Source: Atopobiaceae bacterium
Lineage (GTDB): Bacteria > Actinomycetota > Coriobacteriia > Coriobacteriales > Atopobiaceae
Reading direction: 5' to 3'
Length of the DNA stretch: 64,000 nt
Assembly (NCBI GenBank): GCA_022482785.1
Contig: JAKVON010000010.1
Span: 32,359 to 96,358, forward strand
The notes beneath the pieces were generated by a model. It searched no databases. It was not told the DNA's origin and saw only the letters and a program-made list of their open reading frames with translations. This document shows, piece after piece, positions 9,440 through 19,378 of the stretch. Made by a program: the position numbers and the translations under genes. Each line of letters opens with the position of its first letter. Positions within the stretch are counted from its first letter, which is position 1.

Positions 9440-10174
9440 CTACTCGCTGATGGGGAACTTGGACGTGGAGTCGTGCGTCTCCGCGTCGTTGCGGGGATCG
9501 ATGTACTTGGCGGCGTTGTCCCACTGGCCGTAGTGGCCCATGGCGCCCTGGACGGCCTCCTCGGGCGTGGAGCCCTTCTTGAGGGCGTCCGTGAACTTGC
9601 CGAGGTTGAGGAACTCGAAGGCGACGATCTCGTCCTTGTCGTTCAGTGCCATGCGGGTGACGTAGCCCTGGGCGAGCTCGAGGTAGCGAGCGCCCTTGGC
9701 GGCGGTGCCGTACATGGTGCCCACCTGCGAGCGCAGGCCCTTGCCGAGGTCGTCGAGGCCGGCGCCGATGGGCAGGCCGCCCTCGGAGAAGGCGGTCTGG
9801 CTGCGGCCGTAGACGATCTGCAGGAAGATCTCGCGCATGGCGACGTTGATGGCGTCGCACACGAGGTCGGTGTTGAGGGCCTCGAGGATGGTCTTCTTGG
9901 GGAGGATCTCGGCGGCCATGGCGGCGGAGTGGGTCATGCCGGAGCAGCCGATGGTCTCGACCAGGCACTCCTCGATGACGCCCTCCTTGACGTTGAGCGT
10001 GAGCTTGCAGGCGCCCTGCTGGGGAGCGCACCAACCAACGCCGTGCGTGAGGCCGGAGATGTCCTTGATCTCCTTGGCCTGGACCCACTTGCCCTCTTCA
10101 GGAATGGGGGCAGGACCGTGGTATGCGCCCTTGGCTACAGGGCACATGTTCTCCACATCTTTCGAATACTGCAT
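9440..10174 (-). CDS. NifU/IscU-like iron-sulfur cluster assembly scaffold protein (GGGtGRT-associated)
   Basis: 244 aa; Cys-containing IscU-like segments (GVGWCAPQQGACKLTLNVKEGVIEECLVETIGCSGMTHSAAMAAEIL); directly upstream of the GGGtGRT gene. Confidence 0.85.
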   Translation of the reverse strand: MQYSKDVENMCPVAKGAYHGPAPIPEEGKWVQAKEIKDISGLTHGVGWCAPQQGACKLTLNVKEGVIEECLVETIGCSGMTHSAAMAAEILPKKTILEALNTDLVCDAINVAMREIFLQIVYGRSQTAFSEGGLPIGAGLDDLGKGLRSQVGTMYGTAAKGARYLELAQGYVTRMALNDKDEIVAFEFLNLGKFTDALKKGSTPEEAVQGAMGHYGQWDNAAKYIDPRNDAETHDSTSKFPISE

Positions 10175-10412
10175 GCCTCTCCTCTCTCCGAGCTTGGGCG
10201 GACGGACGACAGGCCCGACCGCCGTTCCGACATTCGTGCTGCTTTCTGATATTACCGCGAACGGATGCCCGCAAACGCACGATTCCCCAGCGGCGCATCG
10301 AGTTGCCGGGGGAATCGGCGAGACGCGCGCCCAACGCCTGCCGCATGGTCGGGCATCTTGGCGTCGCGGCGGGTTAGACTGTGCTGGTAGACATCGACCA
10401 GGAGGAGATCAT

Positions 10413-11246
10413 ATGGCTTGCGAGCAGTACGAGGCCCAGAAGGGCGGCGGAGCGGACATGCGCTTCGAGCAGAACCCCCTCTCGAACGTGCGCCACCTCA
10501 TCGGCGTCATCTCGGGCAAGGGAGGCGTGGGCAAGTCGCTCGTCACCGGCATACTCGCCACCGAGCTCGCCCGCACCGGCGCGCAGGTGGGCATCCTCGA
10601 CGCCGACATCACCGGCCCCTCGATCCCGAAGATGTTCGGGATGGCCGGCACGCGCGCCGACTCGATCGGCGGCAACCTGCTCCTCCCCTCGATCTCGAAG
10701 ACGGGCATCAAGGTCATGAGCGCGAACCTCCTGCTGGCCAACGACACCGAGCCGGTGCTGTGGCGCGGGCCTGTGCTCGCCGGCGCCATCCAGCAGTTCT
10801 GGACGCAGACCAGCTGGGGCGACATCGACTACATGCTCGTCGACATGCCCCCGGGAACCGGCGACGTGGCCCTCACCGTCTTCCAGTCCCTGCCCATCGA
10901 GGGGGTCATCATCGTCACCTCCCCGCAGGACCTCGTCCAGATGGTCGTGGCGAAGGCCGTGCGCATGTGCAACAAGATGGACGTCCCCATCCTCGGGCTC
11001 GTCGAGAACATGAGCTACGCCACCTGCCCGAAGTGCGGGGAGAGGATCGAGGTCTTCGGCCCGAGCCACGTGGACGAGACGGCCGAGGGCTTCTGCCTCG
11101 ACGTGCTCGGCAAGCTCCCCATCGCCCCGGCGATCGCCGGCATGTGCGACTCCGGCACCCTCGAGACCGAGCTGCCGGCCGGGATGCTTCCCGACGCGGT
11201 CGCCGTGTGCGCGGCGTTCGCCGACTCGTCTGCCCAGCGCTCCTAG
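10413..11246 (+). CDS. Mrp/NBP35 family ATP-binding protein (Fe-S cluster carrier)
   Basis: Deviant Walker A GVISGKGGVGKSLVTGILA, ...MLVDMPPGTGDVALTVFQSLP..., CxxC (YATCPKCGERIEVFGPSH). RBS GGAGGAG before ATG 10413. Confidence 0.95.
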   Translation: MACEQYEAQKGGGADMRFEQNPLSNVRHLIGVISGKGGVGKSLVTGILATELARTGAQVGILDADITGPSIPKMFGMAGTRADSIGGNLLLPSISKTGIKVMSANLLLANDTEPVLWRGPVLAGAIQQFWTQTSWGDIDYMLVDMPPGTGDVALTVFQSLPIEGVIIVTSPQDLVQMVVAKAVRMCNKMDVPILGLVENMSYATCPKCGERIEVFGPSHVDETAEGFCLDVLGKLPIAPAIAGMCDSGTLETELPAGMLPDAVAVCAAFADSSAQRS

Positions 11247-11255
11247 GAGGCCCAC

Positions 11256-12593
11256 ATGGGTGCAGCGTTCAAGCCCAGCAGGACGGGTGGCGGACGGAGC
11301 CGCTCGCTCGAGCGCGAGAGGCTCCTCGCTGCCGCATCCCAACGCTACGTCCCCTCCTCGGTCGACGTGTGCGTGATCGGAGGGGGTGCCGCCGGGCTCG
11401 CGGCCGCCATCGCGGCGGCCGAGGCGGGCGCCTCGGTGGTCGTGCTCGAGCGCGCGCTCGAGTGCGGCCGGTCGATCCTCGCCACGGGCAACGGCAGGTG
11501 CAACCTCGCCAACGCCGAGCTCTCGAGTGCCGCCTACAACCAGCCGGAGTTCGTCGGCGAGGCCTGGGGGGAAGACCCCCTCGGCGACGTCCTCTCCTTC
11601 TTCGAGGAGTCCGGGCTCGCCTGGTGCCTCGAGGACGGCAGGTACTACCCCCAGAGCAAGGTGGCGGCCTCCGTGCGCGACGTGCTCGTCGCACGTGCCG
11701 CGGCGGCCGGCGTCATGCTCGCTCCCGCGCGCGAGGCGACCGCCATCGCCTCCCATCACGGGCGCATCCTGGTGCGCTTCGACCGGCTCTTCTCCGGGGA
11801 GGACACGCGGACGGTCTCGTGCGCGACGGTCGTGCTCTCCACCGGGGGCGGCGAGCACCGCATGGCCTCGGAGCTCGGCGTCAAGGTGACGGGGACGAGG
11901 CCCGTGCTCTGCCCGCTCGCCTGCGAGGACTCCCCCCTCTTCGAGCTCGACGGCAGGCGTTCCCCCGCGACGGCGCTCGTCGAGCGCGACGGGCGCCCGA
12001 TCGCCGCCGAGAGCGGCGAGGTGCTGTTCAGGAGCTACGGGCTCTCGGGGATCCTCGTCTTCGACCTCTCGCGCGTCGCCCGCCCGGGCGACCGCATCCT
12101 GGTCGACCTCACGCCGGACCTGGCGGAGGGCGAGCTGGAGGAGCGCGTCTCCAGGCTCGCGGAGAGGCGCGGCGGCGCCTCGGCGGGACTTCTCGCCGGC
12201 TTCGTCGACCCGGAGATCGCATCCGTCGTCTGGAGGCTCGCCTCCGAGGGATGGCCTGGGGCCCCTGCGCCCCAGGGCGACGAGGAGACGACGCGCGCGG
12301 CCTGTGGGCTCGTGCGGGGCCTCCCCTTCGTCGTCACGGGGCCTGGCGACGTCGCGCACGCGCAGGTGACGCGCGGCGGCATGGCGACGGCGGCCTTCGT
12401 GCCGTCCTCGCTCGAGAGCCGCGACGTGCCGGGGCTCTTCGCCTGCGGCGAGGCCCTCGACGTCGACGGCCCCTGCGGCGGCTTCAACCTCGCCTGGGCC
12501 TGGACGAGCGGCCTTCTGGCCGGGAGGAGCGCGGCGCTGGCCGCACGCGGGCGACGCGCGGGCCTGGGAAAGCCCTCCGGCGCCTCCGCATGA
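11256..12593 (+). CDS. NAD(P)/FAD-dependent oxidoreductase (HI0933/aminoacetone oxidase-like family)
   Basis: GGGAAGLAAAIAAAEAGASVVVLERALECGRSILATGNGRCNLAN...; C-terminal GLFACGEALDVDGPCGGFNLAWAWTSGLLAG. Confidence 0.9.
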   Translation: MGAAFKPSRTGGGRSRSLERERLLAAASQRYVPSSVDVCVIGGGAAGLAAAIAAAEAGASVVVLERALECGRSILATGNGRCNLANAELSSAAYNQPEFVGEAWGEDPLGDVLSFFEESGLAWCLEDGRYYPQSKVAASVRDVLVARAAAAGVMLAPAREATAIASHHGRILVRFDRLFSGEDTRTVSCATVVLSTGGGEHRMASELGVKVTGTRPVLCPLACEDSPLFELDGRRSPATALVERDGRPIAAESGEVLFRSYGLSGILVFDLSRVARPGDRILVDLTPDLAEGELEERVSRLAERRGGASAGLLAGFVDPEIASVVWRLASEGWPGAPAPQGDEETTRAACGLVRGLPFVVTGPGDVAHAQVTRGGMATAAFVPSSLESRDVPGLFACGEALDVDGPCGGFNLAWAWTSGLLAGRSAALAARGRRAGLGKPSGASA

Positions 12594-14251
12594 TCGAGGT
12601 CTCGAACATCCGCGTCCCCCTGTCGCGCCTCACGGGAACGCCGTCCGACGACAGGCTCGTCCGCGAGGCCGCCACGCGCAGGCTTCGCCTCGCGCCCGAC
12701 GACGTCACCTCGTGCGAGGTGCGCCGCAGGTCGGTCGACGCCCGCAGGCGCGACGCCATCCGCCTCGTCTACACCTGCCGTCTGACGCTGCGCCGGGGAA
12801 GGGCCGGCGAGCAGGAGCTGCTCGCCAGGCTCGCCCGGAGGCACGACTCCTCGGGGGTCGCGGCCGCACGCGACGACGCCTATCGGCTCGCCCGTCGCGT
12901 CGGCTCCCCCACCTGCGGCAGGATCGTCGTCGTGGGAGCGGGGTGCGCGGGGCTCTTCTGCGCGCTCTCGCTCGCCAACGCGGGGCTCGAGCCCCTGCTC
13001 GTCGAGCGCGGGGACGACGCCACGCGCAGGTCCGCCGCCGTGGGCGCCTTCGAGTCGACCGGCGTGCTCGACCCCGAGAGCAACATCCAGTTCGGGCTCG
13101 GCGGCGCCGGGACGTTCTCCGACGGCAAGCTCACGACCGGCACCAGGAGCCCGTCGCACAGGCTCATCCTCGAGACCTTCGCGGAGGCGGGGGCGAGCGG
13201 GGACATCCTCGTCGACGCGAGGCCCCACATCGGCTCGGACGTCCTGCCCGGGGTCGTGACCCACATCCTCGGCCGCATCGAGGGGCTCGGCGGCGAGGTC
13301 AGGCTGCGCACGAGGCTCGTCGGGCTCGAGTCGGCAAACGGGCGCGTGAGCGCCGTCAGGCTCGCGCGCACGGATCCCGGCGGCCTCGGGGTCGAGGAGC
13401 GCGTCCGCGCGGACTCCGTCGTGCTCGCCTGCGGGCACTCCGCCCGCGACGTTTTCTCGCTCCTCCGCGACCAGGGCGTCACGCTCGAGCGCAAGACCTT
13501 CGCCATGGGGGCGCGGATCGAGCATCGCCAGGCGGATGTCGACCGCGCGCTCTACGGGGCGGCGGCGGGAAGCCCCATCCTCGGCCCCGCGCCCTACAAG
13601 CTCGTGAGCCACGCCGTGAGGGGCCGCAACGCCTTCACCTTCTGCATGTGCCCCGGCGGCACCGTCGTCGCGGCCGCGAGCGAGCCGGGCGGCGTCGTCA
13701 CGAACGGGGCGAGCCTCGCCGCCCGGGACGGCGCGAACGCCAACGCCGCCCTGCTCGCCAACGTGAGCCCGCAGGACCTGCCGGGAGACGACCCCCTGGC
13801 CGGGGTCGAGCTCCAGCGCGCCTGCGAGAGGAGGGCCTTCGAGCTGGGCGGCGGGGGGTTCCGCGCGCCGGCGCAGCTGGTCGGCGACTTCCTGCGCGGC
13901 CGGGCCTCGACGGGCCAGGGGCGCGTGGCCCCCACCTACCCCCGAGGGGTCGCCTGGGGACGCGTCGACGAGTGCCTCCCCGACTTCGTATGCGCGTCGC
14001 TCAGGGCGTCCGTCCCCGACATGGCCAGGCGCCTCCGCGGGTTCGACGACGCCGAGGCGGTCCTCACCGCGGTCGAGAGCCGCTCGAGCTCGCCCGTGCG
14101 GGTGAGCCGAGGGCCCGACGGCCAGAGCGTCTCGATGGAGGGCCTCTTCCCCGCAGGCGAGGGGGCCGGCTACGCCGGGGGCATCATGAGCGCCGCCGCT
14201 GACGGCCTCGACGCCGCCGACGCGCTCGTGGCCTGGCTCCGGGACCGCTGA
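12590..14251 (+). CDS. FAD-dependent dehydrogenase (COG2509-like)
   Basis: MIEVSNIRVPLS...IVVVGAGCAGLFCALSLANAGLEPLLVERG...SNIQFGLGGAGTFSDGKLTTGTRS...FPAGEGAGYAGGIMSAAADGL. Start overlaps the previous stop (ATGA). Confidence 0.88.
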   Translation: MIEVSNIRVPLSRLTGTPSDDRLVREAATRRLRLAPDDVTSCEVRRRSVDARRRDAIRLVYTCRLTLRRGRAGEQELLARLARRHDSSGVAAARDDAYRLARRVGSPTCGRIVVVGAGCAGLFCALSLANAGLEPLLVERGDDATRRSAAVGAFESTGVLDPESNIQFGLGGAGTFSDGKLTTGTRSPSHRLILETFAEAGASGDILVDARPHIGSDVLPGVVTHILGRIEGLGGEVRLRTRLVGLESANGRVSAVRLARTDPGGLGVEERVRADSVVLACGHSARDVFSLLRDQGVTLERKTFAMGARIEHRQADVDRALYGAAAGSPILGPAPYKLVSHAVRGRNAFTFCMCPGGTVVAAASEPGGVVTNGASLAARDGANANAALLANVSPQDLPGDDPLAGVELQRACERRAFELGGGGFRAPAQLVGDFLRGRASTGQGRVAPTYPRGVAWGRVDECLPDFVCASLRASVPDMARRLRGFDDAEAVLTAVESRSSSPVRVSRGPDGQSVSMEGLFPAGEGAGYAGGIMSAAADGLDAADALVAWLRDR

Positions 14252-14306
14252 GCGACGATCGCGGACGGCCTCGCGGGGGGGTGTTCCGTCACCCGCAAGG
14301 GAGAGA

Positions 14307-14341
14307 AAGCCTCCCCATGGCGCTTGGCCACGGAGAGGCTT
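14307..14341 (-). terminator. Terminator downstream of the PTS IIB gene
   Basis: Minus strand AAGCCTCTCCGTGG-ccaagcg-CCATGGGGAGGCTT (14-bp stem with two G-U pairs) followed by TCTCTCCC. Confidence 0.7.
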
Positions 14342-14380
14342 GCCGGGACGTGCTGACTGCCGGAAGGCGAGAGCGAGGGC

Positions 14381-14665
14381 CTACTTGTCCTTGATGGCCG
14401 CGACGAGGGCGTCGAGCTCGGCGTCCTGGCCCATGCCGGTGAGGAAGGCGACGCCGTTGAAGACGGGGATGGTGAACTCCTCGTCGGACTTGACGATGGA
14501 GACGTAGGCATCGGCGTCCTTGATGGCGTGCTTGAGGGCCTTGATGTCGACCGCCTCGACGTCCGCCTCGACGCCACGCTGCTTGAGAAGACGGCTGATC
14601 TTGCTTGCGACGGTCTGCGACGTCGCGACGCCCGAACCACACGCGACAATTACCTTTGCTGCCAT
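14381..14665 (-). CDS. PTS sugar transporter subunit IIB (galactitol type)
   Basis: 94 aa; MAAKVIVACGSGVATSQTVASKISRLLKQRGVEAD, with the Cys phosphorylation-site region VACGSGVATSQ. Confidence 0.9.
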   Translation of the reverse strand: MAAKVIVACGSGVATSQTVASKISRLLKQRGVEADVEAVDIKALKHAIKDADAYVSIVKSDEEFTIPVFNGVAFLTGMGQDAELDALVAAIKDK

Positions 14666-14730
14666 GTTGTCCTCCTCGTGGACGCTCCGATGTGAAAAGG
14701 ATACACCTAGGCGCCGTGCTTCCGGCGCAA

Positions 14731-15204
14731 TTAGGCGAAGTGCTCCGTGATGGCCGACACCATCCCCTCGGGGGTGTCCTGCGCCATTATCCCGGCGGCG
14801 GCGCCGTCGTCCATGAAGATGTTCATGAGCGTCTGGAGCACCTCGACCTGGCCGCCGTCGCGCAGCACGCCAAGGTTGATGATCAGGCGCGCGTCGACGG
14901 GGTCCCCGATGCCCGCCATGGCCTCGAACTCGATGGGGACCTTCGGCTTCACGATCGCGATGTAGGGCCGCTCGAGGTACTGGGGGTCGGCATGGGGGAT
15001 GGCGAGGGCGAGCGTGGGAGTCTGGAGCCCCGTCGGGTACTTCCGCTCGCGGGTGGTGACCGCCTCGTACCAGGTGTCCTTGATGTAGCCCTGGGCATCG
15101 AGCCGGGCGCCCAGCTCGGAGAAGAGCTCATCGCGCGTCGTGGCCTCGAAGTCGAAGAAGACGAGCTCGGGCTTGAAGAGGCTGGTGTCGGCTTTTGCTG
15201 CCAT
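14731..15204 (-). CDS. PTS sugar transporter subunit IIA (fructose/galactitol/mannitol type)
   Basis: Ends ...GLQTPTLALAIPHADPQYLERPYIAIVKPKVPIEFEAM; active-site His in AIPHAD. Confidence 0.9.
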   Translation of the reverse strand: MAAKADTSLFKPELVFFDFEATTRDELFSELGARLDAQGYIKDTWYEAVTTRERKYPTGLQTPTLALAIPHADPQYLERPYIAIVKPKVPIEFEAMAGIGDPVDARLIINLGVLRDGGQVEVLQTLMNIFMDDGAAAGIMAQDTPEGMVSAITEHFA

Positions 15205-15302
15205 GAGGCTTGCTCCGTCCCTAGGGATTGGGCCGGGACCGGCCCGGGACCATCCTAGCATCGGGGAGCCCCTCGGGGACGGACGGCCCGCAGGCGAGCG
15301 GA

Positions 15303-17573
15303 TTAGTGCTTGAAGCGGCTGTTCACCCGCTTGCGGGAGGCATGGTAGCTGCCCTTGCGCGCCCCCTGCCTGAGGCGCTTCATGACGTCCGCCTCGCTCG
15401 TCCCCTCGATGGCGCTCCTGAGCTCGACGAGCTGGTCGCGGAGGCGCGCGGCCTCCTCGAAGTCCATGCCCTCGGAGGCTGCCCTCATGTCCTCCTCGAG
15501 GGTCGCGACGAGGCGGTTCACCTCGTCCTTCGGCAGCTTCGAGAGCTCCTGCGCGACCTCGGCGGCGGTCCTGGCCGCGTCCTCGGAGCCCGACGGGGTG
15601 AAGAACTCGCCGTCCTTGCGGTCGCGTTTGCCGACGTTCCTCGAGGCCTCGTCGATGAAGCCGGAGATGTCGCTGATAGCCTTGCGGATGGTGGTGGGCT
15701 CGATGCCGTGCTCGGCGTTGAAGGCCTCCTGGATGGAGCGGCGCCGGCGGGTCTCGTCGATGGCCTCGCGCATGGAGTCCGTCACCGCGTCCGCGTACAT
15801 GATGACGGTCCCGGAGGCGTTCCTGGCCGCGCGGCCCATGGTCTGGATCAGCGAGCGGCGGTTCCTGAGGAAGCCCTCCTTGTCGGCATCGAGGATGGCC
15901 ACGAGCGACACCTCGGGGATGTCGAGGCCCTCACGCAGGAGGTTGATGCCCACGAGCACGTCGATCTTGCCTTGGCGCAGGTCGCGGATGATGTCCACGC
16001 GATCGAGGGTCGCCGTGTCGGAGTGCATGTAGTTGACCTTGATCCCCTGGTCGAGGAGGTGGTCGGTGAGGTCCTCGGCCATGCGCTTGGTGAGCGTGGT
16101 CACGAGCACCCGCTCGTGGCGCGCCGCCCGCTCGCGAATCTCCTCGGTGAGGTCGTCAACCTGGCCGCGGATGGGACGCACCTCCACCGTGGGGTCGAGG
16201 AGCCCCGTGGGGCGGATGATCTGCTCGACCGTCTGCTGGGAGACCTGCTCCTCGTAGTCGCCCGGGGTGGCCGAGACATAGACGAACTGGGGGATGCGGC
16301 CCTCGAACTCGTCGAAGCGGAGCGGGCGGTTGTCGAGGGCGGAGGGAAGGCGGAAGCCGTGCTCGACGAGCGTCACCTTGCGCGAGCGGTCGCCCTCGTG
16401 CATGCCGCGGATCTGGGGGAGCGTGACGTGGGACTCGTCGATGATGCAGAGCATGTCCTTGGGGAAGTAGTCGATGAGCGTATAGGGGGGCTCGCCGGGC
16501 GCGCGCCCGTCGAGGTGGCGCGAGTAGTTCTCGATTCCGTTGCAGTAGCCCATGTTCTCGAGCATCTCGAGGTCGTAGGCCGTGCGCTCGCGCAGGCGCT
16601 GCGACTCGAGCAGCTTGTTCTCCCCCTTGAGCTGGGCGAGGCGGTCGGTCAGCTCGTCGTTGATGGTCTCGAGGGCGCGGTTGATCTTGGGGCGCTCGGT
16701 GACGTAGTGCGACGCGGGCCAGATGGGGATGGCGTCGAACTCGCGGACCACCTCGCCCGTGGCCTTGTCCACCTCGGCGATGCGTTCCACCTCGTCGCCG
16801 AAGAACTCGACGCGCAGGGGGTTCTCGGCATAGGGAGGGAAGACGTCGACGGAGTCGCCGCGCACGCGGAACGTGCCGCGCGAGAGGTCGTAGTCGTTGC
16901 GGTCGTACTGGACGTCGATGAGGTTGCGGATGAGCTCGTCGCGCTCGAGCGGGACCTCCTTGTCGACGTTGGGGGCCAGGCCTGCGTAGTCCTGGGGGCT
17001 GCCGATGCCATAGATGCACGACACGCTCGCCACCACGATGACGTCGCGGCGCGAGAGCAGGCTCGAGGTCGCCTGGTGGCGCAGCTTCTCGACCTCCTCG
17101 TTGATGGAGGCGTCCTTCTCGATGTAGGTGTCCGAGCTCGGGACGTAGGCCTCCGGCTGGTAGTAGTCGTAGTAGGAGACGAAGTAGACCACGGCGTTGT
17201 TGGGGAAGAGGTCGCGCATCTCGCTCGCCACCTGGGCGGCAAGCGTCTTGTTGGGCTCCATGATGAGGGTGGGCTTGTTGGTGGCCTCGATGAGCTTCGC
17301 CATCGTGAAGGTCTTGCCGCTGCCGGTGACGCCCAGGAGCGTCTGGTAGCGAAGGCCCTCCTCGACCCCCCGGGCGAGGCCTGCGATGGCCTCCGGCTGG
17401 TCGCCCGCGGGCTCGTAGGGAGAGACCACCTGGAGGCGCTCGTCGCCCTGCTCGACGCCGAAGCGCTTGAGCTCCGCCCCGAAGCGGGCGGGCGCGGGCA
17501 CGTTGCCCGCCTGCTCGAGGGAGCGCAGCTCCCCCGGGGTGATCGGGTCTTGCCTCGTGGTCGATCGCGCCAT
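15303..17573 (-). CDS. uvrB: Excinuclease ABC subunit B
   Basis: 756 aa; [87 protein letters not shown]-terminal UVR domain. Confidence 0.98.
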   Translation of the reverse strand: MARSTTRQDPITPGELRSLEQAGNVPAPARFGAELKRFGVEQGDERLQVVSPYEPAGDQPEAIAGLARGVEEGLRYQTLLGVTGSGKTFTMAKLIEATNKPTLIMEPNKTLAAQVASEMRDLFPNNAVVYFVSYYDYYQPEAYVPSSDTYIEKDASINEEVEKLRHQATSSLLSRRDVIVVASVSCIYGIGSPQDYAGLAPNVDKEVPLERDELIRNLIDVQYDRNDYDLSRGTFRVRGDSVDVFPPYAENPLRVEFFGDEVERIAEVDKATGEVVREFDAIPIWPASHYVTERPKINRALETINDELTDRLAQLKGENKLLESQRLRERTAYDLEMLENMGYCNGIENYSRHLDGRAPGEPPYTLIDYFPKDMLCIIDESHVTLPQIRGMHEGDRSRKVTLVEHGFRLPSALDNRPLRFDEFEGRIPQFVYVSATPGDYEEQVSQQTVEQIIRPTGLLDPTVEVRPIRGQVDDLTEEIRERAARHERVLVTTLTKRMAEDLTDHLLDQGIKVNYMHSDTATLDRVDIIRDLRQGKIDVLVGINLLREGLDIPEVSLVAILDADKEGFLRNRRSLIQTMGRAARNASGTVIMYADAVTDSMREAIDETRRRRSIQEAFNAEHGIEPTTIRKAISDISGFIDEASRNVGKRDRKDGEFFTPSGSEDAARTAAEVAQELSKLPKDEVNRLVATLEEDMRAASEGMDFEEAARLRDQLVELRSAIEGTSEADVMKRLRQGARKGSYHASRKRVNSRFKH

Positions 17574-17645
17574 GTGCCGCAGCCTCCGCCCTCGTCGCCG
17601 TACGGAGGACAGTCTACCCGCAGGAGGCGGCTGCGTACAGGTGTT

Positions 17646-18257
17646 CTATGAGTTCTCGATGCCCGAGGGGTAGAGGGCCTGGTAGTTCGCGAGGGCTTGC
17701 TTGACGCGGGCGAGGTAGGCCTTGGTCTCGGGATACTCGATGAGCGTCGAGAGGTCCGTCGAGGAGCTCGAGCCGGAGGTCCACGACTCGACCTTGCCGA
17801 TGCCCGCGTTGTAGGCGGCGATGACCTCGTCGGTGCTGCCCAGCTGCCTCTGCAGGTAGGCGAGGTAGGCGCAGCCGTACTCGATGTTGACCGAGGCGTC
17901 GGTGAGGTCGGACGACGGATAGGCCTTCCCGTTCACCAGGCCGAGGCTCAGCACCTCGTCGGCCGTGTCGGGCATGAGCTGCATGAGGCCCACGGCCCCT
18001 GCGCTCGAGCTCGCCGAGGCGTTCCAGTCGCTCTCGCACTTGATGACGGCGCACACCAGGTAGGGGTCGACCCCATGGCGCGCGGCGGAGTCGTCGATCT
18101 GCTGGTCGTAGCGCACGGGATAGAGAATCGCGCGCGTCACCTGCGCGGGGGTCCACTCGATCGTGAGCGCGATGGCGAGCATGAGCCCCATCGCCAGGAT
18201 CGGAACCGTCCGGTACCACCGCCAGAAGCGGGTCCTCGACCGTGCCCGCCTAGCCAT
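17646..18257 (-). CDS. Lytic transglycosylase domain protein (SLT/Slt70 type)
   Basis: 203 aa; ARHGVDPYLVCAVIKCESDWNASASSSAGAVGLMQLMPDTADEV...; N-terminal TM helix. Confidence 0.9.
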   Translation of the reverse strand: MARRARSRTRFWRWYRTVPILAMGLMLAIALTIEWTPAQVTRAILYPVRYDQQIDDSAARHGVDPYLVCAVIKCESDWNASASSSAGAVGLMQLMPDTADEVLSLGLVNGKAYPSSDLTDASVNIEYGCAYLAYLQRQLGSTDEVIAAYNAGIGKVESWTSGSSSSTDLSTLIEYPETKAYLARVKQALANYQALYPSGIENS

Positions 18258-18897
18258 CGAGGCCTCCGGGCAGCGTCGGGGCGACGGTCCAGCCCGCCTG
18301 CTCGCGCATCGACCACCATTCGTCCACCTGGCGCTCGAGCGTGCGCTCGTCGCCGTCGTTCACGAAGACCCAGTCGGCGTGCTCGGCCAGGTACTCGTCC
18401 GTGGGCTGGCGGAGCGTCCGGCGGTCGAAGTCGGCCGCGTCCATGCCCCTTCCCACGGCCCGCTCGCGCCGCAGGCCGAGCGGGCACTCGACGGCGACCA
18501 CCTCGTCGGCCAGCGGGAGGAGCGCCGCCGCCCGGTCGAGCAGCGGCACCTCGACCACGGCGAGCGCCGGGGCCTTGGCCGCGCAGGAGGACTCGGTGAG
18601 CATGGCCGAGAGGGCCTCGGAGATGGCAGGGAGCTCGATCGCCTCGAGCGCGGCCGTCGCCTCGGGGCTCGCGAAGGCGCGAAGGGCGAGGAGGGGCCTG
18701 TCGAGGGCACCCGTGTCGGCATCGACGACATCGGCGCCGAACTCGGCGGCAAGGGCAGGGAGGACGTCGGAGCCCGGGGCGCAGACGTCGCGCGACACCT
18801 GGTCGAGGTCGATGCGCCACGCGCCGCGCCTCTCGAGCATGCGGGCGACCGTCGACTTGCCGGATGCGATTCCGCCAGCGAGAAAGACCGTGTACAT
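18250..18897 (-). CDS. coaE: Dephospho-CoA kinase
   Basis: MYTVFLAGGIASGKSTVARMLERRGAWRIDLDQVSRDVCAPGSDVLPALAAEFG, P-loop plus CoaE layout. 8-nt overlap with the transglycosylase. Confidence 0.92.
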   Translation of the reverse strand: MYTVFLAGGIASGKSTVARMLERRGAWRIDLDQVSRDVCAPGSDVLPALAAEFGADVVDADTGALDRPLLALRAFASPEATAALEAIELPAISEALSAMLTESSCAAKAPALAVVEVPLLDRAAALLPLADEVVAVECPLGLRRERAVGRGMDAADFDRRTLRQPTDEYLAEHADWVFVNDGDERTLERQVDEWWSMREQAGWTVAPTLPGGLDG

Positions 18898-18953
18898 TTG
18901 GGTTTCCTGTGCCTTCCAGCTGTTGTGACTCAACGATACGACGGACCTCGGGG

Positions 18954-19358
18954 CTAGGACTTCACCTCGAACTTCTTGTGGCACGCGGGGCAGGTCACGC
19001 GGATGTTGCCCTTGCCCCTCGGCACGCGCATCTTCTGCCCGCAGTCGGGGCACGACACGTGCTTGTAGGAGCGTGCCTCCGCGAACGCGGCCTTGGGCGA
19101 GGCCACCCAGGGACGGAGCTTGCCGAGATGCCCCATGAAGTACTCGTTCTCGACCGCGCGCTGCCGGACGTTCTTCGAGCTGATCCGGAACCACGCATAG
19201 GCGAGCAGCGCCAGGGCCAGCCAGGTAAGCCATGCGGTACGGGCGAACAGGTCGATGACGACGAGGAGGATGGCGAGGTCGCAGGCGCAACGGGCGAGGT
19301 CGTCCGAGCCGTTGCGCCCACGCATCCACTCGGCGAACTTCTGCTGCAGGTCTTTCAT
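18954..19358 (-). CDS. Small membrane protein with C-terminal zinc ribbon
   Basis: MKDLQQKFAEW...two hydrophobic helices...VSCPDCGQKMRVPRGKGNIRVTCPACHKKFEVKS (two CxxC pairs). Confidence 0.75.
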   Translation of the reverse strand: MKDLQQKFAEWMRGRNGSDDLARCACDLAILLVVIDLFARTAWLTWLALALLAYAWFRISSKNVRQRAVENEYFMGHLGKLRPWVASPKAAFAEARSYKHVSCPDCGQKMRVPRGKGNIRVTCPACHKKFEVKS

Positions 19359-19378
19359 GTCGAACCGCCTTTCTGTCA

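Noticed and set aside
10418-14251. 1277-aa plus-strand ORF as one protein
   Set aside because: Upstream part is off-frame through Mrp and the HI0933-like gene; the genuine COG2509-like CDS begins at 12590.
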